A DNA stretch of 64,000 nt from NCBI RefSeq assembly GCF_963169125.1, contig NC_084794.1, positions 118,520,358-118,584,357 on the forward strand, written 5' to 3'. The position numbers and the translations under genes are program-made. Shown here in pieces: positions 1 to 11,900 of this stretch. The stretch is from Humulus lupulus. Its lineage: Eukaryota; Streptophyta; Magnoliopsida; Rosales; Cannabaceae. Each line of letters opens with the position of its first letter. The first letter of the stretch is position 1. The notes below the pieces were generated by a model that saw only the letters and a program-made list of their open reading frames with translations, did no database searches and had not been told where the DNA came from.

Positions 1-1294
1 TAGTAGCGCTTCATATTCAGCCTCGTTGTTGGATGCTTCGAATCCAAATCTCATCGCTGAATGAAATCTATGTCATGATGGGGATTTTTGTATAATACCT
101 GACCCGACCCATTTTCATTGGATGATCCATTGATATAAATTTTCCACAACTCTCGAGCTGTGGTTATTACTTCTTCGTTGGATATTCCCATGCATTCTAC
201 TATGAAATCGCTGAGTGTTTGGCCCTTTATTGTTGTTCTCGGGTGATATGTGATCTCAAACTGCCCGAATTCGACTGCCCATTTCTGTAGCTGACCCGAT
301 GCTTCAGGTTGGATAATATTTGTCTCAATGGTTGATTAGTTAACACATGTATAGGGTGCACTTGAAAGTAGGGTCACAACTTTCGAGTTGCGTGTGCTAG
401 GCAAAATGCAATATTTTCCATTAGAGGGTATCGTGATTCAGCTCCTAGGAGTAGTTTACTGATGTAATAGACAAGTCTTTGTACTTTTTTGTCCTCTTGA
501 ACTAATGTAGAACTGATTGCATGCTCGGGAGTGGCGAGATATAAGTACAGTATTTCACCCAAGAATAGTTTAGATAAGAAAGGAGGTTCCGCGAGGATTT
601 TTTTAAGAGCTTGAAAGGAAAGCTCACACTCCTCTGTCCACTCGAATTTCTTGCCCCATCTTAGAAGATTAAAGAAGGGTAGACATTTATCAATGGATTT
701 GGAGACGAACCTACTCAAAGCTGCCATTCGTCCAGTTAAGCTCTGGACATCTTTATGCTTTCTAGGTGAAGGCATATCTCTTAGGGCCTTGATCTTGTCT
801 GGATTCTCCTCGATGCCTCGAGCATTCACTATAAAACCTAGAAACTTTCCTGAAGATACGCCGAAGGAACACCTTTGTGGGTTAAGTCTCATATTATACT
901 TTTGAAGTATAATGAAACACTCCGCGAGGTCGGCAACATGGTTGTTATTGTGGTTGGATTTTACTAGCATATCATCTACATACACTTCCATATTGTTTAT
1001 AATTTGTTTGGTAAACATACAATTTACTAATCTCTGGTATGTCACCCCTGCATTCTTTAGCCCGAATGGCATCACATTATAATAGTATAGTCCTTTATTT
1101 GTCATAAATCTCGTATGTTCTTGGTCGAGAGTATGCATTGCTATCTGGTTATATCCAGAGTAAGCATCCATGAAAGACATGATGTCGTATCCCGAGGTTG
1201 CATCAACCAGCTAATCAATTCGAGGTAACAAGAAACAATCCTTCGAGCATGCCTTATTCAAGCCCGAATAATCAATGTAGGTTTGCCACTTCCC
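1..1294 (-). pseudogene. Element H pol, part 1: Tat-type Ty3 reverse transcriptase and RNase H
   Basis: This is the reverse transcriptase and first RNase H of an old Ty3 retrotransposon; the protein reads leftwards and runs off the window. Seen: the RT core around NGKWQT, FMDAYSGYNQI and MPFGLKNAG, and an intact YVDD catalytic motif at 971-982. The thumb, connection and an RNase H follow, and EASNNEAEYEALL at 1-39 begins a second RNase H. Two RNase H domains in tandem are known from the Tat lineage of plant Ty3 elements. The frame is broken by a stop in PRID*LVD near 1210 and by frame changes below 374. The N-terminal half of the RT resumes at 6718, after inserted element A. The Tat assignment is supported by element B, whose protein is similar and more complete. 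Confidence 0.9.
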
Positions 1295-1297
1295 ATT

Positions 1298-1898
1298 TGT
1301 TACACCCAAATTTTGAGAATAGAAATTTTGATCTCGAAAGTTAGGCTCGTAAAGTGTAAGCTCGGAATAAGCAGGTTCTTCATAATCGGCTTTAATAGAA
1401 ATATCAAGAACAACCTCATTGTGTAGTGAGTGCGACAACATCAGAATTGGTGAGCTCAGAAACTATGTGGTCTCAAAGGTGTTCCGAGAATATATGTCAA
1501 GCTTGAAGCTACAATGACAGTGGTTCAACACTTGTATAAATTCCCTGATTCCTTTCCTGTCATCAGACAAGATGGTTCGAGCTCGGGCATTGTGAGCTCA
1601 AAAAGGATGATTTGAACAAGGTTACTTGTTAAAAGTCGAGGAGAACTGAGGTAGCAAGCTCGTGCTGGTTGATCGGTCTCGAAGGCATGTGAATTGAATG
1701 TTCAAGGTCGCGAGCTGAGTGTGAACATCTTTATTGTTATAAAATCCCTATATTTAAGGGATTGGTTGTAATTTGTTGTTAAATCCCAAATATCATGGAA
1801 TTTATACGTATACGTAGCAACGACACGCATTTAATTACATTTATTTAGTTGATGTGTATAATAACTCTCTGAAATATGAGGGGATATATCGAGTAAAC
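1298..1898 (+). repeat. Element A 5' LTR, truncated
   Basis: About 600 bp matching 5956-6550 with scattered substitutions, starting TGTTACACCC. Similarity ends abruptly after GAGTAAAC near 1898, just upstream of where the TATA box lies in the right copy. The 3' half of this LTR and the whole gag-pol region are therefore missing, consistent with one internal deletion. Confidence 0.8.
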
Positions 1899-2650
1899 TG
1901 TGGATGAATGCATTGAAACTCGAGCTTAAATCCGACAAATGTGTTTGTACAAATAAGCAAACATAAAAGCAAGCCTATAGTATAACATGCTTGAAATATT
2001 TCAACCCAGAAATGTAAAGCAAAAGCTGAATGTAAAATCAAATGCATGAAGGTTTTCGAGCAAGAAAATCGTGTGCATAAAGATTAAAAGTACAGTCTAA
2101 ATAATAATGAAATAGCTCTAAAATGAGTTATGTATTGTCTTTGCCCCAAGGGCATAAATATAAAATGAGTTACAAAAAATAATGGGACACAACCCATGAT
2201 TCCACACTTATGGAGCCGACACCTTCTCCCCAGCCGTTCCTGATGCTCCGCAATCTCTTCGTCCTCGAGCTTGGCGTCTTCCTCATCAAGGTGAGTCTGC
2301 CATCTATCAACGAACTCGGCCTCCAAGGTGTCTAGGAAGCTTGTATCGAGCTCAGGGTTGTTCACCCAAATTCGATACATCGCCATATCAATGGCATGAT
2401 CCTTCTTAGCCTTGAACTCCTCCAGGAGGCGAGCCTTATCACCTTCGATGATTTCGAAAGTGGCTGCCTTTTCTCCCTCTTGCTTGGCATTTAGCTCCTG
2501 AATTTCCTTGATTCTGGAGTCCTTCTCTTTGTTATCAGAATCTTTGGCCTCCAGCTTTAATTGGAGGTTCTTTGCCTCCTGAGTGTAGGCATGGCTCGTG
2601 TAAATTCCGTTGTTCAATTTGAAGTTAAGTTGAGCAAACATGGTGAAAGC

Positions 2651-2729
2651 CTGTACACATAAAAAAAATGGGTTATTAAACATACAGGATAAGTTCGTAT
2701 AAGTAATGTTACAAAGTAAAAGGACTTAC
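2651..2729 (-). other. Intron before the coiled-coil exon of the element A antisense gene
   Basis: On the minus strand this reads GTAAGTCC ... GTGTACAG, 79 bp, AT-rich. The flanking exons read ...NELITS and AFTMFAQLNF in one frame (phase 0). Element B has an intron of nearly the same length (22571-22646) at the corresponding place, after LNEIVS and before its coiled coil. Confidence 0.75.
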
Positions 2730-3944
2730 CGAGGTGATGAGCTCGTTGCCCTTGTTAAAGATGGTATTGGTGTCGCGACAGGAGGTGAGGAACTACCATT
2801 GAGGAGCGCCAAGGTTGCTGAGACTTTGGCTGACTCGAGATAATATATCCGATCCCAGACTGACTCCATGTCCCCGCAGCATTATCAATCACATATTCGG
2901 GGACGTGGGTCGAGACTGACAACTGACGTTCCCGTGTGGGAACCAGTTTCTTTGGGGGCGGAGTAGTTTATTGGGAAACCTGGACTTCAGGAGGAGGCGG
3001 GGGTGTGAGACCTCGACAGATACCCTGATCTCGGGGTTTGCAGTAGCAGCTTGGCTCGAGCCTTGGGAGTCAGGGGTTGGAGGAGTCACCTCGGCTCTTT
3101 TTGGAATCTTTGAGGAGCGCTCCCCTTTCTGTGACGCCCTCTAGTGCTTACTCGCCTTTGCCCCAGTAGGACGGCTCAGTTCGTTGTCCAAGTCGAAGTC
3201 CATGTCGCCTACAGATACACAATTTACACATTAGTGATCGAGCCTAAACTACAAAAAGAAGCAAGACTAAGGTCAAAAGAAACCTAACTGGTACTCTCTA
3301 CCGAGCTTGTGCTCGGCAACCAAGAAATTTCCCTTTCTTCAGAGGATGCTGGGGGAGTCCCATCTCTATATGTAGGAGACAACCTCGAAAGGTCTCTATA
3401 AATGTTGGTCCCGTATTGAACGACGACCCCATCCCAAACCTCGTTTAAACTATACATGGTTTGGTGTTGACCTAACCAGCTATCAAACCTACGTATCCTC
3501 TCATCTACCCAGGACCAAGCATGAAAATTATTGCTAGCTTCCTCAAAAAGGACAAGTACGTCGGATTTGTATTTATAAAGAGAAGGGGACCACATGGCAG
3601 AAATAAGTATTACTTTACCTCCACCACCCGAGCTCGAGGCCTCGTCTTGGGCTTCATTTCTCGAGGCAGGTTGATCATGACAGCGAGCCATAGAGGGACG
3701 AGCCCGTGAGCTTGAAGACCTCCGTTTCAGGGGAAGTCTCTCAATGGGAAGTAGCATGTGCTCCCACTTGAAGTACTTGCGGTAGCAGATTCGTCTATTG
3801 ACTGGTCTTGCTCCAAGAGGCAATAGGCTCGGAGCCGCTCTTCATGAAGAAGATAAGATAAAGAACGCCGACCATAGGGCAGTTGGAGCAAAGCTTCCTT
3901 ATGTTCCACCATCGACTCTGAGGGGGTGGGACGGTGATAGTTGG

Positions 3945-4021
3945 CTGAAGAGATGGTTACATGTTATTATTCTAAGCCTAATCATTAAACTAAAAGGAAA
4001 GGGATAAATGTGAGTACTTAC
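3945..4021 (-). other. Phase-1 intron in the element A antisense gene
   Basis: On the minus strand this reads GTAAGTACTC ... CTCTTCAG, 77 bp. The upstream exon (from 4376) ends one base into a codon. The downstream exon begins CC, making a proline codon, and continues without a stop to 3727 (MVEHKEALLQLPYGRRS). Exact frame continuity across consensus splice sites is the best evidence in the window that this antisense gene is spliced. Confidence 0.82.
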
Positions 4022-4942
4022 GGATGCGTTGGAATGAATAGAATATAGAAGGAGTGAGGCCATCCGTCCAGAAGAACGCGGGCTTAAAGTTTTGAGGATG
4101 GTTTGGCATATCCTCGAAAAGTTTCTTCTCCTTTAGATAGCTCGAAAAATAGTAGAAGCCATCCCCTCCCCGAGCTCGAGAGGGGTTTCTTTTGAGACAG
4201 AAGAGATACAGAATCTCTTGGGCTGAGGGTCCTTTCCACTTCAGTTCGTGGTACAGGGACCTAAGGGCGGAAAGAACCTTATATGAATTGGTCTTGAGTT
4301 GGAAGGGAGCGAGCCCAACAAAGTCCAAAAAATCCTTTAAATAGGACTTCAGGGGTAGCAGAGCCCCTGCCCTCATGTGCTCGTGACTCTAGGCCGCGAG
4401 CTTAATCTTGATGTCAGGATTTCCATCTCCTGGGGCGAAACAGCTCCGCTCGCTCGGAGTCGCAGGTCGGCACATCAGTACGCCAGAAAGTTTCTAGCCA
4501 TGGAAAGCTAATAGCTTAGAAATTTGGCCCATTGAGGTGACTGAGCTCTAGTAATGCTCAGCCTCGAAAAAACCCTCTTGCAGGGTGGGAATGGATGCAG
4601 CTCGAGAAGTGGAAGGATGGTCGAAGGGTCCTCCATTAGCGAGAAGGAAAGTGCACCAGGCTCGTAAGCAACAATGACTTTGAGTTTGGGATCGAGCGGG
4701 ATAGGTCTGATCTCGGAGTCTGAATCTGGATAAATTGCAACCCGGAGTATCTTTCTTTTTCCTTCCTCGACCTCGTCAATCTGACGTCAAAAACGGTCTC
4801 GGATGTCCTCTTGTTCGCACCTCTCGTAGTGCTCACGTATCAAGCGTTGGTTCCGAGTGAAGGGAGATTCTGAACTGAGAGTTGATGGAGAGTAAGGAAT
4901 TGCGAGCACTAACCCCCACCGAATCCCAGAACTCTGCGACAT

Positions 4943-5955
4943 CTAACAAGAAAAAAAAAAGGTGAGGGCCAGGCATGCAAGAAATCACAGAGTACAGTTT
5001 TGGGGATTCGAGCTCGAAATCATGAGATCACGAAGTAAACTCAATCGAGACTGAGGTCTCGAAAGGATAAATCGAATTTGAAGTGGAACCCCAAACTATT
5101 GTAACATTCGTGCCTTGAGCGTGTACTTAACACGAGAGTGGGGAAGTTTGGATTCATTTTAAGGATCTCAGATTTTCAGGGATAAAGCTAATGGTTACCC
5201 AAAAAGGTGATAATTTTGGGATTTGTGCAGTTAAAAACCCTAATTCAGAACCCCCATTTCTTGGCTTACACGATACGCTATTATTCGAAAAATCCTACCT
5301 TTGCAGTTTTTGCACTGAATCTGGGTTTGAAACCCATGATTTCGAAAAGAATTTTTTGAATCCTAATTTTATGTAGTATCAGCTAAACAATATGGCTAAG
5401 GCTACTAACTAGTGCATATATTCATACGGAAAGAAAGTTCGTAAAAATGCATGAGAAATCAAAGAACTGAAACTTACACACAGAAGCTTGCGAATATAGA
5501 GAAATCGTCGATTGAAGGATCAGTTGCAAGAATGATTCACAGAGTCGAAAATTCCAAGATTATTTTGTTTCTTCGTCTTGGAGAACATATAAAAAGAGGA
5601 AGAGAGCTCTGGTTCATTTTCTTCTTTTTGAAAATTGGAATATAAAAGTGAGGAAGATGAAGATGATGCAACTATATGTATGTCCCAGAGGGAGGTAAAA
5701 GGTCGAACAAATTAGGGCCTTTGCTTGGGTTTGGTACTTGATCTAATGGACATGATGCAAATATGACAATGGCGGCAAAAAGCTGAGATAAGAAAAGACG
5801 TGGGCAGATGAAAAGAGTACTCGAGTACTCTGATTGCGCAATCCATGGCTGATGCGTGTCCACACATGAGTGTGGTGGGTGGCTCGGTTTTTGGAGGTAG
5901 CAGTTCAAAAGTTTCCTTCTCATAGGATTCGACTGATACTTTTGAGGGTGAAAAA
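4943..5955 (-). promoter_or_regulatory. Leader, probable 5' intron and upstream region of the element A antisense gene
   Basis: There is no coding signal. A donor-like GTAAGTTT on the minus strand begins at 5477, and an acceptor-like pyrimidine tract ending TTAG lies at 4943-4960 directly before the ATG. This implies a leader intron of about 535 bp. Element B has an equivalent leader intron of 451 bp. I found no convincing TATA box upstream of 5480 on the minus strand. On the plus strand the last ~17 bases are the PPT. Confidence 0.5.
5939..5955 (+). promoter_or_regulatory. Element A polypurine tract
   Basis: TTTTGAGGGTGAAAAA lies immediately before the right LTR (TGTTACACCC). Position and purine content fit the primer for plus-strand DNA synthesis. 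It is less pure than the tracts of B and E, as expected in an old copy. Confidence 0.55.
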
Positions 5956-6717
5956 TGTTACACCCAAATTTTGAGAATAGAAATTTTGATCTCGAAAGTT
6001 AGGCTCGTAAAGTGTAAGCTCAGAATAAGTAGGTTCGTCATAATCGACTTTAATGAAAATATCAAGAACAATCTCATTGTGTAGTGAGTGCGACAACATC
6101 AGAATTGGTGAGCTCGGAAACTACGTGGTCTCGAAGGTGTTTTGAGAATATATGTCAAGCTCGAAGCTACAATGATAGTGGTACAACACTTGTATAAATT
6201 CCCTGATTCCTTTCCTGCCATCAGACAAGATGGTTTGAGCTCAGGCATTGTGAGCTCGAAAAGGATGATCTGAACAAGGTTACTTGTTAAAAGTCAAGGG
6301 AAAATGAGGTCGCAAGCTCGTGATGGTTGATCGGTCTCGAAGGCATGTGAATTGAATGTTCAAGGTTGCGAGCTGAGTGTGAACATCTTTATTGTTATAA
6401 AATCCCTATATTTGAGGGATTGGTTGGAATTTGTTGTTAAATCCCAAATATCATGGAATTTATACGCGTACGTAGGAACTACACGCATTTAATTACATTT
6501 ATTTAATTGATTTGTATAATAACTCCCCAAAATATGAGGGGAGATATTTAGTAAACCACTCTATAAATAGTGTGGAGTAATTCATTTGTAACGATGGAAA
6601 AATTTGTATTGGGAAGACTCTGTAAAATTGGTTCCAGAAAGATTTGAGAGAATTCCATAAAGTGAATAACACTGACTCGTGGACTAGGCAGATTTTAACT
6701 GCTGAACCACGTAACCG
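5956..6717 (+). repeat. Element A 3' LTR
   Basis: Starts TGTTACACCC and matches 1298-1898, continuing past the point where that copy stops. It contains a TATA box (CTATAAATAG, 6561-6570) followed by the GACTCGTGGACTAGGCAG and CTGAACCACGTAA blocks shared with the H LTR. Compared with H it lacks roughly the last 90 bp (the TTTCTTTTTC...GTCAACA tail), so either the family end differs or the 3' end is trimmed. Confidence 0.75.
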
Positions 6718-8980
6718 ATTTGATTTGGGGACTAAAACTGGATTGGATATCCAGTCTGAGTAAAACTCATCTCTTATGAAGAGATTTGCCTTTAATTTAT
6801 CGACCTCTTCTTTCAGAGCTTGTTTCCTTTCATCATCAAGGAGTCTTCTTTTTTGCTATTTTGGGGGGAAGCTCTTATCTATGTTTTATGCATGGCTTAT
6901 TATGTTGGGACTAATCCCAATCATATCTGAATGGGGCCATGCAAAAACATCCTAACTTTCCCTCATAAAGCATATTGATTGCTATCATGCTTCCTTAGTA
7001 AGGTTCTTCCCAATCTTCCCAAATTTGGTGGCATCCTTATCATCGAGCTGAATGTCCTTGAGTTCTTCTATTGGGCCGAGATCGACCATATCTTCTCCCA
7101 TTCTCGGTTCGATCTTACCCTCGACCTTGAAAACTCTCTCTTCAATCTCCTTGATCACAACTAGTGCTTGGGCACTAGATTGACCCTTCCCCTTCATGGA
7201 GATGTTGTAGCATTCTTGAGCTACTAATTGATATCCCTTTAATGTCTCAATTCCTCTTGGTGTCGGGAATTTTAATGCCAAGTGTCTTACTGGCATTGCT
7301 ACCCCCAGCCCAATCAAGGATGGTCTCCTGAGCAAGACTTTGTAAGGTGATGGAATATCCACCACTATGATTTCAAACATCTTTGTGAGAGAGACTAGAT
7401 ATTCTCCTAGAGTTACTGGGAGCTCAATTATCCCTGTATTGGCTGTCCCTTCTCTTGAGATTCCATACAGGGTGGTCGCACAAGCTTTTAAATCTCAGAC
7501 CTCAGACCCATTTTCTCCAGTGTCATCTTATAGAGGATGTTCACTGAGCTCTCATTATCGATTAGTACTCGGTGGACCCTCCTGTTGGAGAGTTGGATGG
7601 TTATGAACAACGGGTCTTTATGGGGAAATTGGACGTGAGAAGCATCGTTTTCCATAAAGTTTATTGGTTGGGATTCAACCCTCTATTTCTTGGGAGCTCG
7701 AGGCTCTAGAACATAAGGGTTCCATCTCCTATTTTTCAGCTCTTGAACATATGTTTTTTGAGCAATCCTGCTTGTTCCAACTATGTGGGGTCCCCCAAAG
7801 ATGGTTATTACGTCTTCTCCATCAATCAGAGGGGGTCAATTGTCTTCCCTAGCAGACTGGGCCGAAGCTGCCCTTTGGTTTTGTAGAGCCTGTGCCTGGT
7901 TATAATTCATGTTTCAAATGTATTGTCTGAGGTAGCCTCTCGAGATCAATCTTTCAATCTCGTCCTTCAACTGTCTGTATTCCTCAGTCATGTGATTGAT
8001 ATCCTTGTTGAATCAGAAGTATTTATTTTGATCTCATTGAGGGTGTTGATTGCGCATTGCTTTAGGTCGCCTGAATGGGACTTTGTTTTCATTCACCATG
8101 TATATATTCTCCCGAGTTTCTGTGAGCTCGATGTACACAGTCTAAATGGAGATATACTATCTCCCTTTTTCTTTTTATTCATATCTTCATCGGGAGTGTT
8201 ATTTTGGTTTTTCTTCCGTTAGGAAGAATTGTCACCATAAGGTTGAACTGCGGATGGTGTTGCCGAGCTCATTGCTGAGTTGATGTTCGTCATTGTAGTT
8301 ATTGGGGCTGGAGGCACTAATTATAGCACTGATTTGGCCTCTTATACATTGATGAACCTTTGAGCACGAAGAGTGAACTCTATTATGGTTTGCATCAGTT
8401 TTCGCTGCAAGTTGTCCTAGAGGGGGCTTATAGGGAAGATCCCTGCTCGAATATCCATTAGATGGCTACTATCATCAACATCTCTAGCTCGGGCTGTTTT
8501 GATGTTGAATCTGGCGAGATACTTCTTAAGCGACTCTCCTAGTTGTTGCTTAATGTTTTCCAGGGAGGAAGCTTCAGGCTTGATGCTCTTTTTAGTGTGA
8601 AATTGCTTCTTAAATTCTTTTGACAATTGTTTTCACGATGAGATTGAATGTTGACGGAACTTGTCAAACCAACTTTTTGCGGCTCCTGACAACATTGTTG
8701 GGAAGAGCATGCACCGAAGTTTGAGGCCGACATTACTTGCTCTCATCACTGTGATAAATGTGCTCAAGTGGCTACCATGATTGGTATTCCCATCATATGG
8801 TGCCATGTGGGGTATTTTGAACCCATGTGGGAAAGGTGTGCTCGAAATATGAGGAGCGAATAGTTCAAGTTCCTCATCCTAGTCGTATGCTTTCTGCTTA
8901 TCTTTTCCATCTCGAAGGGGCATGAACTGCTCCTCGAGCTGATTTATCCTCTCCTAGATCAGATCTATCGGGGGCGGAGC
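6718..8980 (-). pseudogene. Element H part 2: gag C-terminus, protease and RT N-terminus
   Basis: This continues the minus-strand H polyprotein, read from 8980 down. The gag core is at 8830-8417 (PHGFKIPHMAPYDG, then SLENIKQQLGESLKKYLARFN), with a degraded knuckle region near 7900-8000. The protease is near 7545-7568, where the active site reads LIDNESSVNILY. The usual DTG is DNE, so the protease is dead. The protease-RT linker is at 7380-6985 (VDIPSPYKVLLRRPSL, KGYQLVAQECYNIS). The RT start (QALKEEVDKLKANLFIRDEF, SNPVLVPKSN) runs into the element A junction at 6718. Several stops and frame changes are present. The gag N-terminal half lies beyond element C, at 33604 onwards. Confidence 0.87.
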
Positions 8981-11900
8981 TGTTGGGGTTTTATGCCCTA
9001 ATTAAAACCCAAATTCTTTGTAATCTCATTTTATTATCAATAAAAGAATAGAAATCATTTTTTGACTTGGTCAATCACTTTGCTCACATGTTTTATTTTC
9101 ATGACTATTTGTTTAACATAAACTTCTATTAAATCCCGAGCATATAGCTAATCTTCTTTATAGTGACGTAATCACAATGGAATATAAATATGATTATATG
9201 TTCAAAATAAGTTAGTCTTAAGATTAGTCAGTGCACAGGATTTACACTGACTTGCTAATCTACGATATGATCTACTTACACATTACAGTGTTATGTTCTT
9301 TCCAGAACATTAGCAAAGTAGATAAGATCGGATGTATTTGTTACATCGGACTGGACCGATATTGACAGTTGATAAGATAAGTAAACATACCGTTATTATC
9401 TATTCTATTCATATCATATAGTGGGTCATAGGTCAATTCAATCTCAATTTTGAGTGGTTAGTATTCTAACTGATTGTATTATTTGAGTTCTTTGACTTGT
9501 TCGTTACCAGCTTACCCTACAGACTAGCCCATACTTACATCTTGGGAACTCGGTAGTATAATTGAGTGGGAGTGTTAATCATAGATATGAACATATATAG
9601 CTTCTGATGAAGAAGTGAAATGATGGTTTCCTTTTAGTTTGTGTAACGCCCTGGATAGCGAAGACCGCTACACTGTGTACTTATAAAGGTGCAAGACTTG
9701 TCAATCAAGTCATTTAGTTAAAAACGTGTTTGCTAAAATCATTAATGCGATAGGGTTAAAACGTTTTGGTCTCAAAAGATACTTTTCATATAACTAAATA
9801 TTTTTACACACATGGGATCCCAAAAAGGAACAACGTTTAAAAGTCGGTTTACAAAATTTCCAGAGCATAAACAACTACTAGCCATTCTAAAGGCAAAACA
9901 GGTGTTTATGGTTCTCCTGTCCCTGTCTCCCCTCAACCGTGGCGGCTGAGCAGCTATTCATGCACATTCAGGTCCCAAAGCTCTCCAAATCAGGGCTGGT
10001 CAAGCTTGCCCTTGCCTTTACCTGCACCACGAAGCACCCGTGAGCCAAGGCCCAGCAAGAAAGTGTAACATCATAACACAAGTACTGATAATAATCATAA
10101 ACTCTTTAAGCATGTCTAAACATTTAGCAATCCCTAATAAACGTACAACTCATTGACATAAATATGAATTCACAAGCTAACAATTAGCCATTCAGCATAT
10201 CATATTCGTCAATCAACCACAACAACCAGATTACACAATAAATAGGGTCGACACCCTTAGGTCACACCCTCTGTTTACCCCACTGACTCCGGCCCGCTTA
10301 AACCGAGCTCAGTGCATAATAAGCTGTCCTCAGCTAACAATGGCCGAGCCGTGCCCTGTGCGCTAATGTAAACTTCGGCACTCTTATGCCGTTTGTCTAC
10401 TATTTTCATGGCATAATACCATCCTCCATAAAGCATACAAAATAGGGAACCCTTAGTCCCTTTATGAATCCACAACCGGGTGCAGCTTTCTTACCTTTAA
10501 TTTCCAAACGCTTTGATTATGAGAAATGCCCCTTGAGTACGATCCGTCTCCCGAGCCCTAGCCTTTTCCTAGTCACAACCAAGATAAGGTATTCCATTAA
10601 TATTCGGATAAAGGTTTCTAGGTGAATTTCTAGCTTCCGAGACATCGAATTCCACCAAGCACGGTGGTGGAATCGATCTCGAGCACCCTAGGTTAGGTTC
10701 TCGCGCTTAAAATCTTCTAACAACCAAAAATGCCCTTAAGGGCCGCGACCCGCCCCCTAAAACAGAGGCTAGGCCTCTCTGATCACAGACACGTGCCATG
10801 GCCCTACCCTGTGGCGCCACATCGCCTCCCTACCACAAAGCCTCCTTGTCTCTTCTTTGCTCCACAGGGCCGCGACACTCTAGAACAGAGCCGCGACCCA
10901 ACCTCTCGTGCCCAGAAAATCCACCATTTTTAACATCCCAACCTTGCTCAAAACCACCCCAAACCATCCTAATTCCAAAACCCATTGATCATAAAACTTC
11001 TAACATGATTCTAGCAACATAGTTCAACAAAAACCTAACTTAGAAACTCATTAAAATCCCATTTTAATTTTTGAAACCTAGAAGCTCAAGAACTTAAAAA
11101 AACCAACTATGAAACACCAGAATTCAACCATTAGATCATAAATTCAAGCATACCTCCACTTCAGAACCACTTCTCTAAGCAAATTCAGAGCTAACTCCCA
11201 AGCTTTCTACCTTAATTCAACCTTGAAGTTAAGAACATAAAATCCCTTAAATTTCAGCCCAAAAACCTCATAATCAACTGATCAAAAATGAAATTAAGTG
11301 CTTACCTTAGTTTCTAGTTTGATTCCCTAGCTTCCACTGAGTTAATCCTCCAATTCCTCAGCTCAAATCCCTGAATTCCCAGCCAAATCCCCTTAGTTTC
11401 AGTGATTTCCTTGGGAGAGAAGAAGAAAGAAGGAGAGAGAAAGGTAGAGGGTCGGTTCATTAAGTTTCCACTATTTTCCTAAGTTTTATCTATCTATCCT
11501 CAAGCAATTAAACCAATCCCGAGGCTCGGGGTAACGGAAACGTCCCCGAGGGCAAAATGGTAAAATTTCCCCAATATTCTCGCCTAAACTTTCTAACCTC
11601 AAATATATCTCCAATTATTTATTTCCATGACTTGATAACCCAAATAATCATCTAGTACCCAAAATACTCCCTTGACTTGCCCCAAGTCAAATATTAAGCC
11701 CCGTTGTGACTTTCTTGCTAACTAGCTCCTTAGGATCGCCTCAAGTCGCATGCTGCAGATTTACCTACTTAATAATGTGGTTCTCACAAATATAACATAT
11801 AATCATAAAAACATGCTTATCATAAAATCATGCATTTAAACTAATAAATTCACACACAAACCAATTATGCTCTCCCGGCACACTAATCAAGGCCCTTAAG

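Larger units (their letters stand above)
2084..4942 (-). pseudogene. Element A antisense gene: Transposase_28-like, coiled-coil protein
   Basis: A multi-exon gene antisense to the LTRs. I start it at the ATG at 4942, which directly follows an acceptor-like TTCTTGTTAG. The conserved block is at 4376-4022 (MRAGALLPLKSYLKDF, GLAPFQL, YLFCLKRNPS, GDGFYYFSSY). It resembles the plant 'putative gypsy type transposon' family (Transposase_28). A Ser/Arg/Lys-rich middle at 3823-3284 includes LPLKRRSSSSRAR. The last exon, from 2650, is a charged coiled coil (KNLQLKLEAKDSDNKEKDSR) ending in an acidic tail. Two introns are clear, at 3945-4021 and 2651-2729. Stops and at least one frameshift (near 3727-3823, where two frames overlap) make this copy defective. 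Function is unknown; homologous copies are in elements B and D. Confidence 0.72.
1298..6717 (+). mobile_element. Element A: gag-pol-less Tat-type LTR element inserted in H
   Basis: Two direct repeats starting TGTTACACCC (1298 and 5956) enclose about 4.06 kb. H's RT coding sequence stops at about 1294 and resumes at 6718, so the block is an insertion. The H sequence ATTTG is present on both sides (1295-1299 and 6718-6722), but the unoccupied site already contains ATTTG twice in tandem, so the duplication is not decisive. A purine-rich tract before the right repeat and a TATA box in it give a plus orientation. No gag or pol homology was found inside; the only coding signal is an antisense gene on the minus strand. 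The LTRs match the H LTR family (37113-37791), so A is a relative inserted head-to-head into H. Confidence 0.8.

Noticed and set aside
1295..6722. ATTTG as a firm TSD of element A
   Set aside because: The unoccupied site already has ATTTG twice in tandem and the right LTR end looks trimmed, so the repeat is only suggestive.
10730..11022. Small open frames in S1
   Set aside because: Low-complexity Pro/Arg translations inside a solo LTR, with no counterpart in S3.
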